Assembly: GCA_964522605.1 (NCBI GenBank)
Contig: CAZFWV010000390.1
Location: 1-6,171 of the forward strand
DNA from: CAVZLD01 sp964522605
Lineage (GTDB): Bacteria; Planctomycetota; Planctomycetia; Pirellulales; Pirellulaceae
Reading direction: 5' to 3'
Length of the DNA: 6,171 nt
In this document: one piece after another, positions 6,121 through 6,171 of the stretch
How positions within the stretch are numbered: the first letter of the stretch is position 1
Layout of the letters: each line of letters starts with the position of its first letter
Program-made: the position numbers and the translations under genes
Notes under the pieces: generated by a model
The model's input: the letters and a program-made list of their open reading frames with translations, nothing else
What the model was told of the DNA's origin: nothing
Databases searched by the model: none

Positions 6121-6149
6121 AATCTATGACTTGGGCGACCGTTTGTCAA
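6121..6149 (-). promoter_or_regulatory. Candidate sigma70-type promoter upstream of tex
   Basis: On the minus strand a perfect -35 box TTGACA (6144-6149) is followed, after exactly 17 bases, by TAGATT (6121-6126), which matches the -10 consensus at four of six positions including the key T1, A2 and T6. The predicted start is near 6114, giving a tex leader of roughly 275 bases with two possible hairpins. No gene lies between it and tex, which supports the assignment; planctomycete promoters are poorly defined, so confidence is moderate. Confidence 0.45.
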
Positions 6150-6171
6150 GGATTTCAAGGAACCAATTCAC

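Larger units (their letters stand above)
5839..6171. other. Region upstream of tex without a supported gene
   Basis: No convincing gene is seen in these 333 bases. Plus-strand frames stay open in places (one from 5853 to the window edge), but their translations look like nothing known and lack ribosome binding sites. A 15-codon open frame enters from the right edge on the minus strand and stops at 6124-6126; it could be the last codons of an upstream gene but is too short to call. The region contains a promoter candidate, two inverted repeats and a palindrome, listed separately. Confidence 0.6.

Noticed and set aside
5994..6171. Plus-strand open frame running off the right edge, ATG at 5994
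   Set aside because: No SD, no known motif, and a Pro/Gly/His-rich translation without protein-like pattern. An overlapping frame (5956-6126) was equally unconvincing.
6124..6171. Fifteen-codon minus-strand frame entering from the right edge and ending in TAG
   Set aside because: The peptide WFLEILDKRSPKS could be the end of an upstream gene, but it is too short to support, and it overlaps the promoter candidate. Sequence beyond the window would settle it.

Overview
The window looks like a piece of a GC-rich chromosome from a planctomycete (Planctomycetota). The main taxonomic hint is the gene at 230-1234. It encodes an exported protein with the motif order I associate with the large outer-membrane beta-barrel families of that phylum, ending in the aromatic pair FF. 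The weak or absent Shine-Dalgarno sequences at the other two genes and the long disordered acidic insertions in a housekeeping protein fit but do not prove this. No mobile element, RNA gene or CRISPR array was seen.

Layout, left to right. Positions 1-54 hold about 7.7 copies of the heptamer AGCCTCC, running off the left edge. Positions 55-229 are a non-coding leader ending in an unusually strong ribosome binding site, GGAGGCAAGGAGGC. A porin-like beta-barrel gene (+, 230-1234, GTG start) follows. It meets a histone-deacetylase-family gene (-, 1231-2169) tail to tail, with the two stop codons overlapping in the four bases CTAA. Upstream of the deacetylase on the same strand lies tex (-, 2257-5838), encoding an RNA-binding transcription accessory protein of 1193 residues, against about 770-790 in well-studied bacteria. 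The remainder, 5839-6171, is an upstream region for tex. It holds a good sigma70-type promoter candidate at its far end, two inverted repeats in the implied leader, and a second -10-like box right next to the ATG.

How the genes may work together. tex and the deacetylase gene are probably one minus-strand transcription unit (12 or 87 bases apart, depending on the deacetylase start). Tex is the bacterial relative of eukaryotic Spt6. This copy carries two acidic, aromatic-free insertions (residues about 201-368 and 802-950) at domain junctions, a basic block just after the first, and a Lys/Arg-rich tail after the S1 domain. The porin is a separate plus-strand unit, probably an envelope protein with no functional link to the other two.

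The observations most worth a second look are the two insertions in Tex with the charge-segregated architecture they create, and the exact complementarity between the heptamer repeat and the porin ribosome binding site.
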